64,000 nucleotides of DNA. Source: LMUY01 sp964235495. GTDB lineage: Bacteria > Pseudomonadota > Alphaproteobacteria > Acetobacterales > Acetobacteraceae. The notes beneath the pieces were generated by a model that searched no databases, was not told the origin of the DNA, and saw only the letters and a program-made list of their open reading frames with translations. Below are positions 41,511-49,999 of this stretch, one piece after another. Position numbers and translations under genes: made by a program. The DNA is taken from positions 1-64,000 of the forward strand of contig CAXSAX010000019.1 in assembly GCA_964235495.1 (NCBI GenBank), in the 5' to 3' direction. Position 1 is the first letter of the stretch. Each line of letters begins with the position of its first letter.

Positions 41511-43217
41511 TTAGGAAGCCATCTCAGGCGCGACACTTGAGCGGACCCGCTTCGGCGCGGCACCGCCAGGCGTCATCACCAGGGTCTTGGTCATGGCCTC
41601 GATGCCAGCCTCCAAGATCACCTTGCGGTTCGGCGGGGGTAGGATAGTCCCGCGAAGCTGGTCGTAAGAGACAACCACCCAGCAGGCGCAGCCCCAAAAG
41701 CACTCGCCGGCCATGCCCTCGAAGCGAATTGCCGGCTCGGACAGCATCGGGCCGAGGTCGATCAACCAGGCATGCTCGATCAGCCGCTCTTCCCACGACA
41801 ATTTGTCGTAGTTCGCCTGGCTGGCCCAGAAAGCGAGCAAGTCGGTCTTGGCAAGGCCTGGCATGATGACGTTGGCATAGGCGGTCAACGTGTCGAAGAA
41901 CTCGTGAGTCTCGATCTGGAGGGTAGAGTCATCCTCCAGCATGTAGTTCTTCTTCATCATGTCCCTGAACGCATCGGACAAGTTGGTATGGCCCATATTG
42001 CGGGAGCCATAGATCGTGACCTCGGCGTAGTCGGTCTTGAACCCATCCTTCAGGCCGCTGTACTTCGGCGTGAAATCAATCCACTGGTTGAGCACGTCAT
42101 CCCACTTGGACGGCGATTCCCCTGGAAGCACTTGCACACCCGGGTGCGACAGCTTTGCCGTGTCGAACAGCGTCCAGCTCCGCGCCTTGGAGCTGACGGT
42201 CTCGTGCGGAGCACCGGTCAGGCCGGAGGGGCGCAACGCGCGGAACAGGTCACGGCCGTTATCCACCACGGCAAAGCGCATGAAGCTATCAGCCACGAAG
42301 CGGTTCGTCACCATTTCCTTGGCGTGCTGGCGTATGCGGGTTTCGCCCGTCGTGGTGTAGGCAGTCAGGCGTTGCCAGCTGTGCTCGGGGTTCACGACGA
42401 AAAAGCCGCCGGTGAACGGGCTGCGGTAGAGATCTCCCCATACGGCCGTGACGCCGGCGTTCTTCTCGTCGTCCAGCATGCAGTCGAGATCGTTGAGCGT
42501 CGTGTAAAGTGTAGCGCTGTCGCGATAGATTTCCGGGTCGCCGCTGTGCGGCAACTGGCCCACGCCGATGACGGGGATGCGGCGGCCAAACTTCACGTTC
42601 GATAGGTGCCGGGCCATGTCCATGACCATGCCGCTGCCGGTGCCGCCGGCCAGGCTGAAGCAGACCGTGACGAGCGAGGGCAGCCCCGCCTTCTCGACGT
42701 GGTTGACGAAGTTACGCAACGCCACGTCCATCGGACGCTCGCCGGCATAGTAAGCGTTGGCGTAGATCGCCTTGGCGACGGCGCGGGGGAAATGGTTGCC
42801 CGGCTCCGGCATCACATACTTTTTGGGGACGTAGGACTCGAAGTTAGGGTTCCAGTAGTAGCGGGGATACTCAAGCTTGAGAAACTCGCGCGTACGATTC
42901 ATACCTTCGAAGAATTCGTCTTTCGAGGGCACTGGCAACGGAACAGCTTGGAACAGGAATCGGTCGGCTGGGATGCCGCGCGACTCCAGTCGCTTAACGA
43001 AAGACGAGGCATAGTCTTGAGCAAGGCTCATATCTTGGTCGCCAATATCGACGACGAGTGCGGCGAAGGTGGCGCGAGGATCGGCCAAGTGATCCTCGAC
43101 CTCGCCAGTGCGCAACAGCGCCTCAACATAGGCGGCACCAGTGCGGCCGACACCGACGACGTGCATACAATGCGGAGCCTGCGTCCCGGTAGAACTGTGG
43201 TAAAGTGAAGCGCTCAT
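41511..43217 (-). CDS. Tubulin/FtsZ-like GTPase A
   Basis: The protein has 568 residues from the ATG at 43217, which has AAGGA 8 bases upstream; the longer frame has no such site. It carries an N-terminal nucleotide-binding loop (HVVGVGRTGAAYVEA, residues 19-33), the tubulin signature AGGTGSG at 190-196, and LNDLDC at 241-246 in a position where the T7/synergy loop is expected. It is too long and divergent to be FtsZ and belongs with the uncharacterised tubulin-like proteins. Its paralogue B lies upstream, with one small gene between them. A polymerising or GTP-switch role is inferred. Confidence 0.78.
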   Translation of the reverse strand: MSASLYHSSTGTQAPHCMHVVGVGRTGAAYVEALLRTGEVEDHLADPRATFAALVVDIGDQDMSLAQDYASSFVKRLESRGIPADRFLFQAVPLPVPSKDEFFEGMNRTREFLKLEYPRYYWNPNFESYVPKKYVMPEPGNHFPRAVAKAIYANAYYAGERPMDVALRNFVNHVEKAGLPSLVTVCFSLAGGTGSGMVMDMARHLSNVKFGRRIPVIGVGQLPHSGDPEIYRDSATLYTTLNDLDCMLDDEKNAGVTAVWGDLYRSPFTGGFFVVNPEHSWQRLTAYTTTGETRIRQHAKEMVTNRFVADSFMRFAVVDNGRDLFRALRPSGLTGAPHETVSSKARSWTLFDTAKLSHPGVQVLPGESPSKWDDVLNQWIDFTPKYSGLKDGFKTDYAEVTIYGSRNMGHTNLSDAFRDMMKKNYMLEDDSTLQIETHEFFDTLTAYANVIMPGLAKTDLLAFWASQANYDKLSWEERLIEHAWLIDLGPMLSEPAIRFEGMAGECFWGCACWVVVSYDQLRGTILPPPNRKVILEAGIEAMTKTLVMTPGGAAPKRVRSSVAPEMAS

Positions 43218-43252
43218 GGTTGTGTCCTTTTTAGGTGGTTTGCTGTGTTTAA

Positions 43253-43579
43253 TCAGCAACGAACAGAGAAGGTGCCAGTCTTTTCAATATAGCCCAGGTC
43301 CCTCATAATGTGAGCCACCGACGTTGCTCGATGGCTTGACACATAAATCATGTAGTCCTCGACAAACAAGCCAGGGTCGGTCGATATTACACCCTCCTCA
43401 ATAAGCTGAACGGCCTTTTCAAGATGGACACGCTCTAGCTCAGATGTCCACACTGGATTTTCGATGTGTATCGCGGTACCGTCAACCGTAGAAATTTGCA
43501 GAAACTTGCCGCCTGTAATAGTAGGAACTTTGAAACCATTCCTGTACTTTTCAATCACATCCGACCAAACGAGAGGCAT
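43253..43579 (-). CDS. Small uncharacterised protein between the tubulin-like genes
   Basis: A 108-residue protein (MPLVWSDVIEKYRNGFKVPT at the start) that I do not recognise. It has a beta-rich first half and a helical middle (ERVHLEKAVQLIEEGV). It has no signal peptide, no membrane segment and one cysteine (the last residue). Its base composition is clearly more AT-rich than both flanking genes. Spacing (35 bases to gene A, 49 bases from gene B) and orientation make it part of the same transcript. It may be an adaptor for the tubulin-like pair. Confidence 0.7.
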   Translation of the reverse strand: MPLVWSDVIEKYRNGFKVPTITGGKFLQISTVDGTAIHIENPVWTSELERVHLEKAVQLIEEGVISTDPGLFVEDYMIYVSSHRATSVAHIMRDLGYIEKTGTFSVRC

Positions 43580-43628
43580 TACGATTTTCCATTATCATTG
43601 CTGAAAAGTAGGCCTCGGCGCACATTGG

Positions 43629-45125
43629 TCATGCGGCCCGATCGACGGCTGAAGCCGGCAATGTCCCGCCCTGTAATTCCTCGAACGGCACGGCAACCCA
43701 TCCACCGCTACCGCCCAAGCTTGCGCCGGCCATACCCTCCAGCCGGGTCGAGGGCTCGCAGAGCAGGACGCCCTGGTCTAGCAGCAACGAATGGTCGAGC
43801 AGGCGTTCACCCATCGCCTCGCCATCGTAGGCATCGCGCGCTTCAAAGAACAGGCTGAGGTCCAGCTTGCTCAGGCACGGCAGCACGAATTGGATGGAAC
43901 CTTCCCGCCCACCGCCCACGACGTGCGGCGGAACCTCGGGATGCAGGGCTGCCCCTACGCTTTCGGCCGTTCGCGCATCATTCCCATTCTCTGCAGCGGC
44001 CACGCGCACCTCGACAAACTCCGGCACATAATCCGGCAACAGCCCTATCTGCGTCCGCATCCGCGGCCCAACCGCGATCGGCCCGGCAGCATCGGCGTAA
44101 GCCAGCATATGGATCCAGCGCGGTCCCCAGGGCGTTCGTGCGGCGGAATGTTGCGTTGAGGGGGCGGCGACCCAGTTCAGCAGGCGCAGCAGTTCCCAGG
44201 CGTTAGCACCCTTCCTCCCCGTCAACAGTGAGGCGATCTCCTGGTCGCCGCGCCGATGGGTTGCCGCAAGGTCATGCGTGGCTGCCCAGACGTGCTGCTG
44301 CGGAATGATGATGAATCCGGCGGTGAAAGGATTCCTGAAAAGCTCGCCGCACGAGGCAACCACGCCCTGGTTTTTGGCTTCGTCGCCTAAGCAGTCCAGC
44401 TCATTGAGCAAAGGGAACAAAGACGCGTCTCGATGCTCCGGCAGGTCGCCCTCGCATGGCGCGATGCCGAGGCCTGCCACGAGGATGCGGCGGCCGAACA
44501 CCCGGTTGGAGAGATGGCGCGCAAGATCGACCGCGATGCCGCTGCCAGTGCCGCCGCCCATCCCGAACACGACCGCGACCATGGATTGCGCGTTCGCGGC
44601 GTCCACGCTGGCGGCGAACGCCCGCAACGCCAGTTCGGCCACCCGTATCCCGCCATAATAAGCGCAACCATAGACCGCTTTGGCGACGGCGCGCCGGAAA
44701 CGACCACCCGCAGCCGGAAACTCCACATTAGGCGGCAGCCAAGGCTCGTCTGGGCTGCTAATTCGGCGGCCTGGATATTCGAGCGTCAGGAAGCTTGGGT
44801 AGCTGCGGAGTACGGCGAACAGCTCATCCCGGTGCGGAACGGGCAGGGAAAGGAAAATAACCTCGGCGCGGTCTGCCGGCATGTCTGCGGCAATTGCCCG
44901 TAGGCCGCCATCCCCATCGCCGATATCGACGGCAAGCGCCACCAGCTTGGGTGCGCCGAGCTCCAGATTGCGTAAGACCTCAGCGATTACGCTGATCCCA
45001 GCGCTGCCGATGCCGACGATATGCGTCCCAATTGGCAAAGCTTCGCCGCCTGTCACGCGATGGATCCCACGCCGCAGCGCATCAAGCTTGCGCCGTTTGA
45101 GTCTGTCTTCTGTCGAGAGGCTCAT
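43629..45125 (-). CDS. Tubulin/FtsZ-like GTPase B
   Basis: A 498-residue protein from the ATG at 45125. The nucleotide loop HIVGIGSAGISVIAE lies at 35-49, the textbook tubulin signature GGGTGSG at 190-196 and LNELDC at 240-245. It aligns with protein A over most of its length, with shared motifs such as RRAVAKAVYGCAYYGG and the C-terminal RLEGMAGASLGGSGGWVAVP, but lacks parts of A's middle region. The pair could form a heterodimer in the way alpha/beta tubulin or BtubA/BtubB do. It is probably the first gene of the minus-strand operon. Confidence 0.78.
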   Translation of the reverse strand: MSLSTEDRLKRRKLDALRRGIHRVTGGEALPIGTHIVGIGSAGISVIAEVLRNLELGAPKLVALAVDIGDGDGGLRAIAADMPADRAEVIFLSLPVPHRDELFAVLRSYPSFLTLEYPGRRISSPDEPWLPPNVEFPAAGGRFRRAVAKAVYGCAYYGGIRVAELALRAFAASVDAANAQSMVAVVFGMGGGTGSGIAVDLARHLSNRVFGRRILVAGLGIAPCEGDLPEHRDASLFPLLNELDCLGDEAKNQGVVASCGELFRNPFTAGFIIIPQQHVWAATHDLAATHRRGDQEIASLLTGRKGANAWELLRLLNWVAAPSTQHSAARTPWGPRWIHMLAYADAAGPIAVGPRMRTQIGLLPDYVPEFVEVRVAAAENGNDARTAESVGAALHPEVPPHVVGGGREGSIQFVLPCLSKLDLSLFFEARDAYDGEAMGERLLDHSLLLDQGVLLCEPSTRLEGMAGASLGGSGGWVAVPFEELQGGTLPASAVDRAA

Positions 45126-45425
45126 CGGATGAGCTACGCTCCGCATTGAATGAGGAAACGGCAGACTGTCCAATGAAAGGACAGCGATTGTACAAGCATG
45201 CAAGTAGTCACACGCTCAGCAGGATAGGATTGAGGGAGTAAGTACGATCTCAAGGCTACAGGATCAGCTTCATTGATGATCCGGCACTCGATCGTTACAG
45301 CTCTGTCAACACCTTAAGAAATACGAGCGCATTGCCTCGCGCGTCAAGCATTAAATCATGGCTGCCATGTTTAAAATTAGCACCAGAAATCCGGTATGCG
45401 CCACGCTGCGCCTGCGATGGCCTGA
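45126..45425. other. Intergenic region upstream of the tubulin-like operon
   Basis: About 300 bases of lower-GC sequence between the alpha/beta hydrolase stop and the gene B start. It is the likely promoter region of the tubulin-like operon. On the minus strand, a frame ending at 45295 reads HDLMLDARGNALVFLKVLTE before its stop. It looks protein-like but has no good start of its own, so I do not call a gene. Confidence 0.4.
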
Positions 45426-46337
45426 TCAGGACGCTATGGGGCTGCCTGACCCTGCCGCGCTTAGGAAACGCACAATCGCTGTAGCCACGCTGGCCGGATG
45501 CTCCTCGCACACGCCAAGGGAGCCAGCGTTCAGGCAGGTGGTGTAAATGCCGGGCTCAGCGGCGAGCGCTTCCATCTCCAGCTTGGAGCGGGGCGGCGTC
45601 TGCGGCCCGTAAAGCAGCAGCTTCGGGGCGGTCGCGGTGCGAGCCAGGGTAAGGAAGGCCTTCTGGTCCGCCACCGCGTCCAGCGCGCCGGTCACGAACG
45701 CCCCCGAGCCGAACCGCCCGCCGGGCCGCCGCGCAATTGACGCCTTGCGCGCCACGAACTCCGGGGTGACCCGGCCAGGGTCGGTATAGACATGCCGGCG
45801 ATACATCATCCCGATAATCGGCCGGGACACGTTCAGGCGGTACAGCGCCGGTCCCAGCACTGGCGCGCGGATGGCCGCCAAGATGCGGTCCTGCGCCGGC
45901 CGTCGTCCACCCATCATCGTCGGCAGCGGGCCACGCCAAGTGGGCGCCGCGAGCACGATGCTGGACCAAACGTTCGGCCTGTGCTGCGCCAGTTGCAGCG
46001 CGTAGGCCGCCGCGTGGCCAGCCGCCACCACGGCGCACGGCGTTCCCGTCACCTCCTCCACGAAGGCTTGCAGGAAGGCCTGGTGCAACGCGGGCGAGTG
46101 CCGCAGCGCCGGGCCGCCGCTGCGGCCGAAGCCTGGCCAATCCGTGGTGATGGTCCGGCGCAAACCGGACAGCTCCTCCGCGAGTCTTGCCATCTCCTCG
46201 CGGCTGGAGACGGTGCTGAAAGGCGGCAGCAGGAGGATTGCCAGGCCATGCCCGCGGACCTCATAGTTCACATGAACCGGCACGCCTTGCCAATTCCACG
46301 AAAAGGTACGGGTGTCGCTCGCGTCAAATTGGTCCAT
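45426..46337 (-). CDS. Alpha/beta-hydrolase fold protein without catalytic serine
   Basis: A 303-residue protein from the ATG at 46337 (GGGAG 7 bases upstream); a TTG two codons earlier is less likely. The fold is clear: LLLPPFSTVSSRE, TTDWPGFGRSG and the final EEHPASVATAIVRFL. At the nucleophile elbow, where GHSxG is expected, it reads AGHAAA (residues 106-111), so the serine is alanine. The usual Asp after LLLYGP is also absent, while the C-terminal His is kept. It is therefore probably a non-catalytic scaffold or ligand-binding protein. It is divergent from the 2H-like gene, 14 bases apart. Confidence 0.82.
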   Translation of the reverse strand: MDQFDASDTRTFSWNWQGVPVHVNYEVRGHGLAILLLPPFSTVSSREEMARLAEELSGLRRTITTDWPGFGRSGGPALRHSPALHQAFLQAFVEEVTGTPCAVVAAGHAAAYALQLAQHRPNVWSSIVLAAPTWRGPLPTMMGGRRPAQDRILAAIRAPVLGPALYRLNVSRPIIGMMYRRHVYTDPGRVTPEFVARKASIARRPGGRFGSGAFVTGALDAVADQKAFLTLARTATAPKLLLYGPQTPPRSKLEMEALAAEPGIYTTCLNAGSLGVCEEHPASVATAIVRFLSAAGSGSPIAS

Positions 46338-46351
46338 GCTCAAGCTCCCTT

Positions 46352-46918
46352 ATGGCCGCCATCAAGGATCGAGCAATTTTGCCCTATGCCATCAACCTGA
46401 TGCTCGACTCAGCGGCTTCCATGCAGGTTGAGCATACCTACGTGAGCCTAGCCGCCCTGAGCATCTGCGACGAGGACCTCGTGACGCAATACGGCGCTTG
46501 CGTCACCCTCCTCATCGTGGCTGACACGGTGCATCCGGACGACCTTGATGAGACCCTCAAGCGCGCCGTCGCCAAGTCCATGGCGCTGCCCGTCGAGCTC
46601 ACGACGCCTTGCATGATCGCGGGTACGCCGCCGGTGCTCAGCCTGCGGGTCGCGCCGGCCAGTGCCTTGCTTGACCTGCACCACGCGATCTATCGCACGC
46701 TGCCGGTCCAGGCGGTTCACCTGCACTACCGCCCGGCCTATTGGCAGCCACACTTGAAGCTGGCCAACGTGCGTGCCGACCAAGCGACGGCAGCCAAGCT
46801 GGTGGCGGCGCTGTCGGTGTCGTGGTCCCCAATGAGCGGCGTGCTCGATAACCTAGAGGTTGTGCGATACCCGCCCGTGCAGTCGATCTTTCAGGCGCCA
46901 CTCCGGCGTATTGCGTAG
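46352..46918 (+). CDS. 2H phosphoesterase / 2'-5' RNA ligase-like protein
   Basis: The protein has 188 residues from the ATG at 46352; the longer upstream frame overlaps the divergent gene. The layout resembles the LigT/2H fold: VEHTYVSL with His28, and WQPHLKLANV with His134, followed by LDNLEVVRYPP, the usual closing strand. In the second motif the expected Thr/Ser two residues after His is Lys, so activity is uncertain. The family cleaves or forms 2',3'-cyclic or 2'-5' phosphodiester bonds. It starts the plus-strand run with the AAA+, VWA and RidA genes. Confidence 0.55.
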   Translation: MAAIKDRAILPYAINLMLDSAASMQVEHTYVSLAALSICDEDLVTQYGACVTLLIVADTVHPDDLDETLKRAVAKSMALPVELTTPCMIAGTPPVLSLRVAPASALLDLHHAIYRTLPVQAVHLHYRPAYWQPHLKLANVRADQATAAKLVAALSVSWSPMSGVLDNLEVVRYPPVQSIFQAPLRRIA

Positions 46919-46975
46919 CAGCTTGAACGCTGCCAGGTCTTCCGGCTGAATGCGGCAACTGCGGAGGAGCACGCG

Positions 46976-47776
46976 ATGGACCTGACGCCCTATCGCCTGG
47001 CCGCCGCTCCGTTTTACCAGCCGGCTGGGGATGAGGCGGCTTTGTTCGCCGCCGCCGCCGCGAGCCGGTTGCCCATCATGCTGAAGGGCCCCACCGGGTG
47101 CGGCAAAACCCGGTTCATCGAGCACATGGCCCACCAACTCGGCCGCCCGCTGATCACCGTCGCCTGCCATGAAGACATGACCGCCGCCGACCTCGCCGGC
47201 CGCTACCTGCTCACGGCGGAGGGCACGGTATGGCAGGATGGGCCGTTGACGGCGGCGGTGCGGCACGGTGCGATCTGCTACCTCGACGAGGTGGTGGAGG
47301 CGCGGCAGGACACCACGGTCGTCATCCATCCGCTGGCCGACAACCGCCGGGTGCTGCCGCTGGACCGCAAGGGCGAGCTGGTGCCGGCGCACCGGGACTT
47401 CCTGCTCGTGGTGTCATACAACCCGGGTTACCAGAGCGCGGTGAAGGACCTGAAGGAGTCCACCAAGCAACGTTTCGTCGCGATCGACTTCACCTACCCG
47501 GCGGCGGACGCCGAGGCCGCCATCGTGGCGCGGGAAGCCGCCATCGACGAACGCCGGGCGGCGGCGCTGGTGGCAGTGGCGGCAGCCACGCGCAACCTGC
47601 GAGGCCGCGGCCTGAGCGAGGGCGCGTCCACCCGCATGATCGTGCATGCTGGGCGGCTGATGGTGGCGGGCATCCCGGCCGAAGCGGCGCTGCGGGCCGG
47701 CGTAGTGTTGCCGCTGACCGACGATGCCGACATGCGCGAGGCGTTGGAGGCCATCATCTCCGCCTGCGCCGCCTAG
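46976..47776 (+). CDS. MoxR/CbbQ-NorQ family AAA+ ATPase
   Basis: The protein has 266 residues. Walker A GPTGCGKT lies at 38-45, Walker B with AICYLDE at 99-105, sensor-1 Asn in VVSYNPGYQ, and a C-terminal lid with GLSEGASTRMIVHAGRL. Length and motifs match the CbbQ/NirQ/NorQ/GpvN group. These form hexamers that, with a VWA partner, remodel or activate metalloenzymes (Rubisco, NO reductase). The VWA partner starts one base after its stop. The Pseudomonas amide operon also contains an ATPase gene (amiB), so an amidase-linked ATPase has precedent. Confidence 0.92.
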   Translation: MDLTPYRLAAAPFYQPAGDEAALFAAAAASRLPIMLKGPTGCGKTRFIEHMAHQLGRPLITVACHEDMTAADLAGRYLLTAEGTVWQDGPLTAAVRHGAICYLDEVVEARQDTTVVIHPLADNRRVLPLDRKGELVPAHRDFLLVVSYNPGYQSAVKDLKESTKQRFVAIDFTYPAADAEAAIVAREAAIDERRAAALVAVAAATRNLRGRGLSEGASTRMIVHAGRLMVAGIPAEAALRAGVVLPLTDDADMREALEAIISACAA

Positions 47777-47777
47777 C

Positions 47778-49997
47778 ATGGGCAGCCTCGTCCTGGACCG
47801 CCCGTCAGCCGCCATCGACCAGGTCCGCCGCATGGTGCGCGACCGGGCGGCCCTGCGCCCCGGCTTCGCGCAGGCCTGGCCCCGGCTGGTGCGGGCGGAC
47901 CCGGCGCTGATCGACGAATGGGCATGCGTCACGCTGGAACTGGCCGGGGTGAACGCCGGGCCATCCTGCTTGACAGCTTTTTGGCAAGCCGCCGCAGTGG
48001 AGCCGTTGCGGCCAGTGCTGGCAGGCGGGCAGGCCGCGGCCGAACTGTGCCGCCACGCCGGCGCGCGGGCAGCGCTCGCCTGCCTGGAGGCGCTGCCGGT
48101 CGCCATCCGGCTTACGGCGGGGCAGCCGGCCGAGCTTTCGGCGTGGTGGCGCGGCCTGCACCGTTTGGCACGTGAGGCGCCTAACCTGGTGCAAGGGCTG
48201 GTGGGCCGGGTTGAGACCGTGCTGGCCGGCGGCAACGGGACGGCCTTCGCGGATTTCGTAGCCGTCGGGCTGAAGGCGACGGCGCGGGACAAGCAGCGGC
48301 GGGCGGCGTTCTTCGCGCTGAAGGACCCGCTCGCGCTGGTCATCCTCGCACGCCAGTCTGCGCCTGCCGGATTTACCGAAAGCGAGCGGATGCTGGGCGC
48401 GTTCGTGGCCGGGCTATGGGGCGGTGAGCCCCGGCTGAAGGCCGGGACGGGGCGGCGCACGATAATCGCGTCCGGGGCGGTGTTGCTGCCGCCGGTGTTC
48501 GCGGGCGTGCCGGCAACACGCGTGCGCCCGCTGTATCGCGCGGCGGCGGCCCACGCGCAGGCGCATCTCGCGGCCCCGGCGGTGCGGTATGAGCTGCTGC
48601 AGCTCAAGCCGCTGCAAGTCGCCTTGATCGGGCTGGTGGAGGACGCGCGAGTGGAGGCGCTGGCCATTCGCCGCCACTCGGGGCTGCGCCGGCTATGGGC
48701 CGGGTTTCACGAGGCCCACCCCGGCGGTGTCCGGACGGCGGCGGCGCTGCTGGCCCGGCTCGCCCGCGCACTGCTCGACCCCGATTACGTGGACGGCGAC
48801 GGCTTCGTGCAGAAAGGCCGCGCGCTGTTCGCCGCCGTGTCGCTGGATGACCCGGTGATGAGCCGCGCCATCGGCGGCCTGCTCGGCAACGACCTTGGCC
48901 AGCTGCGGCTGCAGTTCAACGCTAAGGGCTGGGTAGTGGAGCCTGCCTACCGCGACGATAACATGCACCTTTGGAATTTACCCGAGACGCCAGACGAGGC
49001 GCTCAGCCTCACGGTGGACACCGCCCGCAGCATCGACCGCGAGGATGGCGGCGGGCAGCAATCGGGCGCTGGCGACCCCGCGCCGCGCGCCCGGGAGGCC
49101 GGACAGGACGATCAGGCGGCGCTGCTGGCGACCTACCCCGAGTGGGACTCCGCAGCCGGCGTCGAGCGGCCGGACTGGACCAGCCTGCGCGATGCCACGC
49201 CCGTGCTGCGTGACCCCGGTCCTGAGAAGGAACCGGCGCTGCGAGCCGCCATCGCCCGGCTGGTGCGCAGCAGCGTCGTGGGGCAGCGCACCCGGCAGGG
49301 CCGGCAGGAGGACGGGGAGGAGCTGGACCTGGATGCCGCGATCGAGGCGGTGGTAGCCCGGCGCAGCGGTGGACAGCCGGATAGCCGCGTATACCGCGAC
49401 CGTCGGCCGCGCGGGCAGGATTTGGCAACCCTGGTGATCCTGGACACGTCGCAATCCACCGCGGCGCTGGACGCGTCGGGGCAGTCGGTGCTGGCGGCCG
49501 AGCGGGCGGCGGTGGACGCGCTCGCGGCGGCGCTGGAGGCTAGGGGCGCACGCTACGCCCTGCGTGCCTTCGGCTCGGCCGGGCGGGACGACGTGCGGCT
49601 CACCCGACTCAAGGACTTCGATGAGGCGCTCAGCCCCTTGGTGAGCGCCCGCCTGGCTGGGCTGTCGCCTGGGCTGTCCTCTCGGCTCGGCGCTGCGCTG
49701 CGCCACGCCGGGGCGGAGCTCGCGCCGCTGCGCACAGGGCGCAAAATGGTGCTGGTGCTGACGGACGGCGAACCGTCGGACATTGACGTGCCACCGCAGG
49801 AGCTGGTGGAGGATACGCGCCGAGCGGTGCGAGGATTGCGGCTGCGCGGCATTGACGTGTTCGGGCTGGTCATGGATCCGGAGGGCGCTGGGTCGGGCGC
49901 TGCCATCTTCGGGCGGCATAACATGATGCCGGTGCGGGAGTTGGCGGAACTGCCGGCCCGGCTCGCCGAGGTGTACTTCCGCTTGGCGCGACGATAG
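47778..49997 (+). CDS. CbbO/NorD-type VWA domain protein
   Basis: A 739-residue protein from the ATG at 47778. The N-terminal ~530 residues are helical; the C-terminal ~190 residues form a von Willebrand A domain with a complete MIDAS: DTSQS at about 556-560 and LTDGEPSD at about 661-668. A low-complexity acidic linker (SIDREDGGGQQSGAGDP) comes before it. It is the adaptor of the AAA+ ATPase: in CbbQO the VWA MIDAS binds the target protein. The RidA gene follows 2 bases after its stop. Confidence 0.88.
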   Translation: MGSLVLDRPSAAIDQVRRMVRDRAALRPGFAQAWPRLVRADPALIDEWACVTLELAGVNAGPSCLTAFWQAAAVEPLRPVLAGGQAAAELCRHAGARAALACLEALPVAIRLTAGQPAELSAWWRGLHRLAREAPNLVQGLVGRVETVLAGGNGTAFADFVAVGLKATARDKQRRAAFFALKDPLALVILARQSAPAGFTESERMLGAFVAGLWGGEPRLKAGTGRRTIIASGAVLLPPVFAGVPATRVRPLYRAAAAHAQAHLAAPAVRYELLQLKPLQVALIGLVEDARVEALAIRRHSGLRRLWAGFHEAHPGGVRTAAALLARLARALLDPDYVDGDGFVQKGRALFAAVSLDDPVMSRAIGGLLGNDLGQLRLQFNAKGWVVEPAYRDDNMHLWNLPETPDEALSLTVDTARSIDREDGGGQQSGAGDPAPRAREAGQDDQAALLATYPEWDSAAGVERPDWTSLRDATPVLRDPGPEKEPALRAAIARLVRSSVVGQRTRQGRQEDGEELDLDAAIEAVVARRSGGQPDSRVYRDRRPRGQDLATLVILDTSQSTAALDASGQSVLAAERAAVDALAAALEARGARYALRAFGSAGRDDVRLTRLKDFDEALSPLVSARLAGLSPGLSSRLGAALRHAGAELAPLRTGRKMVLVLTDGEPSDIDVPPQELVEDTRRAVRGLRLRGIDVFGLVMDPEGAGSGAAIFGRHNMMPVRELAELPARLAEVYFRLARR

Positions 49998-49999
49998 CT

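Noticed and set aside
41511..45125. Interpreting the tubulin-like genes as FtsZ cell-division genes
   Set aside because: They are longer than the FtsZ core, come as a divergent pair, lack the FtsZ C-terminal peptide and have no division genes nearby.
45295..45510. Small minus-strand frame after the alpha/beta hydrolase
   Set aside because: The part that looks protein-like has no good start codon or ribosome binding site and overlaps the hydrolase 3' end. It is mentioned only within the intergenic entry.
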